Positions 42,267 to 45,543 of a stretch of DNA of 45,543 bases are shown here, in pieces (the stretch's first letter is position 1; each line of letters starts with the position of its first letter). Origin of the DNA: JTS-AC122 sp050246015 (GTDB lineage Bacteria > Planctomycetota > Phycisphaerae > Phycisphaerales > UBA1924). Below the pieces are notes generated by a model. The model was not told the DNA's origin and ran no database searches. It saw nothing but the letters and a program-made list of their open reading frames with translations. The stretch is from NCBI GenBank assembly GCA_050246015.1, contig JBFWWU010000026.1, forward strand, positions 1-45,543. The letters are read 5' to 3'. A program made the position numbers and the translations under genes.

Positions 42267-43529
42267 TCAACCTCCGATGTGGAACTCACCCGCGTGCTGT
42301 TCGATCCAGCCGGCTTTTCGTCGCACCAGACGGAGCACGCCCATCGGATCCACCTTGCCGAATCGGCCCGTGATCGCGATGGGGATCGCCGCCTCGGCGA
42401 TGAGCGCCTGGATCATCAGCCACGGGATCGCACGGCGCTCCCCTGCCGATAATGCAGTCCCAACATTAAAATGATACCCGTCGATGAAGGCGCGGTAGCG
42501 TTCATATGACAGTTCGCTCACGGCCTGTTTTTGTTTTGATCGGGTGGCGGGGGCGGTGCGTAAAGAGCCGGACGTCGCGTCTTCCGCCGGGCGCGCGAGC
42601 GCAAACTGCAGCGCCCCATTGGCCACGTCGATGATCCGCTGTCCGGGCCGGGCGGAGTCGAAATCCAGCACGCACGCGACCGCGGCGCCGTCGCCGGCCT
42701 CCGCCGTGGCCGGCGCTCGGCGGTTGGCCCGCGACAGAAACAGCATGTTCCCGGGGTGCCAGTCGCCGTGGATGAACGGCGCCGGCTTCCACTCCGGCTC
42801 GGTCGCGCCCGCTTCGACGGCGCTTCGGCGGTACAGGTCGATCAGGTTCAGCGCCACCTCGCGCCGGTCCGGATCGTCAAACCGCCGCGGAATCCGCGCC
42901 AGCGCCCGCGGCACGTGATCGGAGTTGTGGTACGAACTCGCCGGCGGGGTCCAGCCCGCGTCCGTGTGGAGACCGAACTCCTGAAGCGTGCGGTGCAGCA
43001 CGCTCAGCGCGGCGCCGGCGGTGCGCGCGTCGTCGGGCAGCCGCGAGTCTTCGCGCCCGCGGATGTACCGGTGCAGTTCGTAGGTGTTGCCCCGGGTCTG
43101 GAGCATCGAGTTGTTCCCGTCGCGGGTTCCGATCAGCGGCGGGGCTGGAAACCCGCGCGATATGAGGAACAACTGCAACTCGTGACTGAACGCCACGCGC
43201 CGCGGATCCGCCCGCGTCGGCGCCAGCCGCTTGAGGATGTACTCGCCGGTGCTGGTCTGGAGGATGACCTTCGGAGATGAGCCGGACCCGCGCTTGAGTC
43301 GCTGCACGCGGGTGATCTCCCCGATGTCGTAGCGGGCGCAGACCAGCGCGATCTCGCCGGCGGTGATCGTCGCCGCCGCGGGCAGGCGCCGCGGCGGCGT
43401 GCCGATCAGTTCGGCGTCACGCGCGGCCGGGGAGTTGCGTATCGACGATGCCGGTGATCCTCGCTGAGTCGATCGCCCGGGCGCCGGCTCGCCCCGCGAA
43501 GGAGGTTGTGACGAGGAAGGGGTGGACAT
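42267..43529 (-). CDS. Aminoglycoside-phosphotransferase-like (APH) small-molecule kinase
   Basis: 420 residues. Protein-kinase-like fold of the APH/homoserine-kinase-II/CotS group: a Lys in EYILKRLAP after a beta hairpin, the catalytic loop FIHGDWHPGNMLF and the metal site VLDFDSARPG. A Ser/Pro/Arg-rich stretch of about 60 residues precedes the kinase. Substrate unknown; antibiotic resistance should not be assumed from the fold. TACGCT lies 10 nt before the ATG at 43529 and the Shine-Dalgarno is weak. First gene of a two-gene operon with the PDZ protein. Confidence 0.8.
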   Translation of the reverse strand: MSTPSSSQPPSRGEPAPGRSTQRGSPASSIRNSPAARDAELIGTPPRRLPAAATITAGEIALVCARYDIGEITRVQRLKRGSGSSPKVILQTSTGEYILKRLAPTRADPRRVAFSHELQLFLISRGFPAPPLIGTRDGNNSMLQTRGNTYELHRYIRGREDSRLPDDARTAGAALSVLHRTLQEFGLHTDAGWTPPASSYHNSDHVPRALARIPRRFDDPDRREVALNLIDLYRRSAVEAGATEPEWKPAPFIHGDWHPGNMLFLSRANRRAPATAEAGDGAAVACVLDFDSARPGQRIIDVANGALQFALARPAEDATSGSLRTAPATRSKQKQAVSELSYERYRAFIDGYHFNVGTALSAGERRAIPWLMIQALIAEAAIPIAITGRFGKVDPMGVLRLVRRKAGWIEQHAGEFHIGG

Positions 43530-43584
43530 TCCCGGCCAAAGCGTACCACCGTGGCCATCGGGTCGGCGATGCCGGCCGAGCCGG

Positions 43585-43630
43585 GTGTGACCACGCGATT
43601 TTCATCTGAGCCGCCCGGCGCGAGCCGGCG
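43585..43630. repeat. Dispersed 46-bp REP-like repeat, copy 2
   Basis: Same orientation as 8301-8346 with three mismatches by hand. The palindromic end is longer here (CCGCCCGGC-GCGA-GCCGGCGG). Its right edge coincides exactly with the point where the SUMF1-like pseudogene loses similarity. Confidence 0.7.
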
Positions 43631-43867
43631 GCGGTACTCGTAGTCCACGCGACCGCGAGTGCCGGTGTTGAAGAAATCGGGTGCTGGGCCGGTGGGGATA
43701 AACGGCGCGTTCCCCGGATGCGTGATCGTGACGAAGTCGATCCCATAATCCGGCCCCCCTTGGCGGGCGTGCACCGGCTGCACCACGCCCGAAAGCCCCA
43801 ATCGCGTACCATGTCGCGACGAACCAGAATGCGTGACCGATGCGAGCCCCCCTCCCCCCCTTGTCAC
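43631..43867 (-). pseudogene. Truncated N-terminus of a secreted SUMF1/formylglycine-enzyme-like protein
   Basis: The minus-strand frame holds LSGVVQPVHA (end of a signal peptide), then YGIDFVTITHPGNAPFIPTG and GRVDYEYR, which match the conserved opening of planctomycete secreted FGE-sulfatase (SUMF1) proteins, whose next words are normally IGRYEVT. Here VDYEYR runs straight into the dispersed repeat and the rest of the domain is missing. The hydrophobic part of the signal peptide (IGHAFWFVATWYAIG) lies in a different frame just upstream, so there may also be a frameshift near 43790-43820. A broken remnant, not a working gene. Confidence 0.6.
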
Positions 43868-44030
43868 GCGGAAAGTGCCGTCCCTTCATTAATAATCGAA
43901 AAGCAACCGCGCACCACGATTCCGTGGTGATGCGACGTGTTTCGCGCTTTCGCTGGGTGAGATGCTTCTGGCGGTGTCGCCGCGATTCATCACGCCGCAT
44001 CCGTCGCCGACGCTCTCCCTACAACTCTTC
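43868..44030. other. Gap before the lipoprotein gene
   Basis: Contains the presumed upstream part of the decayed SUMF1-like gene (minus strand) and an AT-rich patch (43888-43900, TTAATAATCG). TACAAC lies 5 nt before the lipoprotein ATG at 44031, a weak form of the leaderless pattern. Confidence 0.3.
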
Positions 44031-45461
44031 ATGCTCCGCATGAACAACCGCTCCGCGCGACGCCTGCCGTCGATCGTCGCGCCCATCGCGCTGCTCGGCT
44101 CGCTCGCGGCGCTTCCCGCGTGCGTCACCACCGTCGAAGGGCCGACCCGCCGCGGCATTCCGCTTCGGCCCTCGGCCTCGTCCGCGACCGGGACTACCGC
44201 CACCGCGCCGCGCGACATCCCCCCCACCTCTCCCACCTCCCCTGCCGCCGCCGGATCCGGGACGCTCCCCGATGGACCGGTCGCGCGGCCCGCCGCCGAC
44301 GCGTCAACGTTCGATGCCCAGGCAACGGTGACCATCCTCGATCTGGGCATGATCCCGAGCGACGGGCAGGTTCTTCCACTCGTCAGCCCCGATGGGCGCT
44401 TCGTCGCGGCGCAGTACGCCCAGCCACCGAACTGGACGATTCTCTTGGCCTCGGGCGACCAGCGACCGGCGATCGGGACACGCCTGGCGGCGTACTCGGT
44501 CGATCCGGGCGCGATCGCGCCGAAATCGGCGGCCTCACCCTCGCTGCTTTCGGCGGTCGCGTGGTCCACGGCGCTCCCGGAAGGGGCGGTGCTGGGCCGC
44601 TCTGCGGACAACGCCGGATTTCTCATCGAATCGCCGCGAACCGATGGATCTCGGTGGATCGCGCACGTCAGTTGGCTCTCGGGGGACGTGCGCTGGCTCG
44701 TCCGCGACACCGATGTCAACTCGGCGGCGGTCCTGGGGCCTGCGGGCGAACTGGCGTTCTCCCGCCGCCCGATCGGGGCGAATCGGCGGGTGGTGGTCGC
44801 TCGCCAGCCGGGCTCCAATGTGGACCTGGTACTGGATGATCCGAGCGCGTCGCTCAGTTTCCCGTGCTTTTCCGGCGAGCCGGGGGTGGTGTATGTGTTT
44901 GCGTCTTCAGCCAGTTCACTGGACCTTCGGGCATACGCGCTTCCGAAGACGGCGGGGTCCGGCGCATTCACCTTTCTCGGTGGGAGGGAACTGATGAACC
45001 ACCCGGACGAGGCGGCGGCGTTTCAGGCGTGCGCGTCGATCGCGGTCCCAGCCGTGCGCGCAAGCAGAGCGAGTGCTGCTTCGGAAGCCGATCAGGAGTT
45101 CGTATTTTTCCATCCCGGATGGGGCAGAATGGCCCGATTTTCGTACCGGACCGGGGCGATTCGAGCGCTTCCTGAGGGGTCGATGTCAGCCATCGCCGCT
45201 CCGGGCGCGCGCGTGGGAGAGTCTGGCTTCATCTTTACGAGTGAAAAGAGCGTGCGGTACGTATCCGTCGGAGCGTCCGAAGCGAGCGCGAATTCGACGC
45301 CGAGTCGGCTGGAGACGGAAGGAACGAAGTTGCTGGCGGGATCACTGCTTGTCAGACAAGCAATGGATAAGCAATGGCCATATGTGCTTATCGGTCCAGG
45401 GCAGACTGGTGGGGGATCCACATATCGAATTTTGAAAATGCGACTTGGGGGCGGGAACTGA
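44031..45461 (+). CDS. Lipoprotein with a predicted beta-propeller domain, function unknown
   Basis: 476 residues. A lipoprotein signal peptide with basic MNNRSARR, a hydrophobic core and lipobox LPAC near residue 31 is followed by a low-complexity Pro/Thr/Ser/Ala linker (to about 85). The rest has repeats of WD40/TolB-like character: PLVSPDGRFVAAQY, GRSADNAGFLIESPRTDGSR, VLGPAGELAFSRRPIGANRR. It should sit in the envelope and may bind a partner protein or polymer. ATG 44031 or 44040 are equivalent choices; the frame upstream is not signal-peptide-like. Confidence 0.7.
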   Translation: MLRMNNRSARRLPSIVAPIALLGSLAALPACVTTVEGPTRRGIPLRPSASSATGTTATAPRDIPPTSPTSPAAAGSGTLPDGPVARPAADASTFDAQATVTILDLGMIPSDGQVLPLVSPDGRFVAAQYAQPPNWTILLASGDQRPAIGTRLAAYSVDPGAIAPKSAASPSLLSAVAWSTALPEGAVLGRSADNAGFLIESPRTDGSRWIAHVSWLSGDVRWLVRDTDVNSAAVLGPAGELAFSRRPIGANRRVVVARQPGSNVDLVLDDPSASLSFPCFSGEPGVVYVFASSASSLDLRAYALPKTAGSGAFTFLGGRELMNHPDEAAAFQACASIAVPAVRASRASAASEADQEFVFFHPGWGRMARFSYRTGAIRALPEGSMSAIAAPGARVGESGFIFTSEKSVRYVSVGASEASANSTPSRLETEGTKLLAGSLLVRQAMDKQWPYVLIGPGQTGGGSTYRILKMRLGGGN

Positions 45462-45493
45462 GGGCCTATAACCTGAAGATGGCGTGAGATCAC

Positions 45494-45516
45494 ACCTATC
45501 TAAGTTGTTGATAGGT
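45494..45516. terminator. Hairpin after the lipoprotein gene
   Basis: ACCTATC (45494-45500) pairs with GATAGGT (45510-45516) around a 9-nt loop, 33 bp after the stop. No T-run directly follows. Confidence 0.45.
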
Positions 45517-45543
45517 CGGAATTTACGGTTGATGGCTGGGGGA

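Noticed and set aside
42267..43529. Antibiotic-resistance kinase
   Set aside because: The APH fold covers many metabolic kinases; nothing in sequence or context points to an antibiotic.

Overview
The window looks like chromosome of a high-GC planctomycete, most likely of the Phycisphaerae lineage. This is inferred from the planctomycete LEGRCLLSA-type N-terminal motif on the large secreted protease (4133-8248), the HExGH metalloprotease with signal peptide (2490-3665), the excisionase-HTH/receiver fusion, the secreted protein carrying an LYSVGP motif near its C-terminus, and a decayed N-terminus of an SUMF1-type secreted protein. No rRNA, tRNA, CRISPR array, prophage or intact insertion sequence was seen.

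Layout. 1-10.7 kb: start of a eukaryote-type (GT3) glycogen synthase leaving the left edge, a membrane-tailed sulfotransferase, two secreted proteases, a TlpA-like thioredoxin and the PheA P-protein. 10.7-25.2 kb: a membrane protein, a long structured non-coding stretch, a signalling operon (HTH-receiver, HDOD-histidine kinase, receiver-like-GAF), argC, smc, a glycosyltransferase and two membrane proteins. 25.5-32.9 kb: a Lys4-like homoaconitase, trehalose-6-phosphate synthase, an aldehyde dehydrogenase, ATP sulfurylase and an orphan ECF sigma factor. 32.9-34.7 kb: a compact arsenic operon, arsR followed by a single gene fusing arsenate reductase to arsenite methyltransferase. 34.9-45.5 kb: a secreted protein, thioredoxin reductase, an ECF sigma/anti-sigma pair, a GNAT acetyltransferase, a SpoIIE-type phosphatase, a PDZ protein with an APH-type kinase, an SUMF1 pseudogene cut off at a dispersed repeat, and a propeller-like lipoprotein.

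How the genes work together. The arsenic operon encodes sensing, reduction of arsenate and methylation of arsenite, with no efflux pump; its ArsC half keeps the Cys triad of the thioredoxin-coupled family, and a thioredoxin reductase gene lies 2 kb away. The three-gene signalling operon forms a plausible phosphorelay. The second ECF sigma overlaps its anti-sigma by ATGA.

Two window-scale patterns stand out. First, many start codons have no Shine-Dalgarno sequence but carry a -10-like TANNNT box 5-8 nt upstream, which suggests widespread leaderless transcription; I used this pattern to choose several starts. Second, strand composition flips near 10.7 kb: the + strand is C-rich to the left and G-rich to the right up to about 32 kb, whichever strand is coding.
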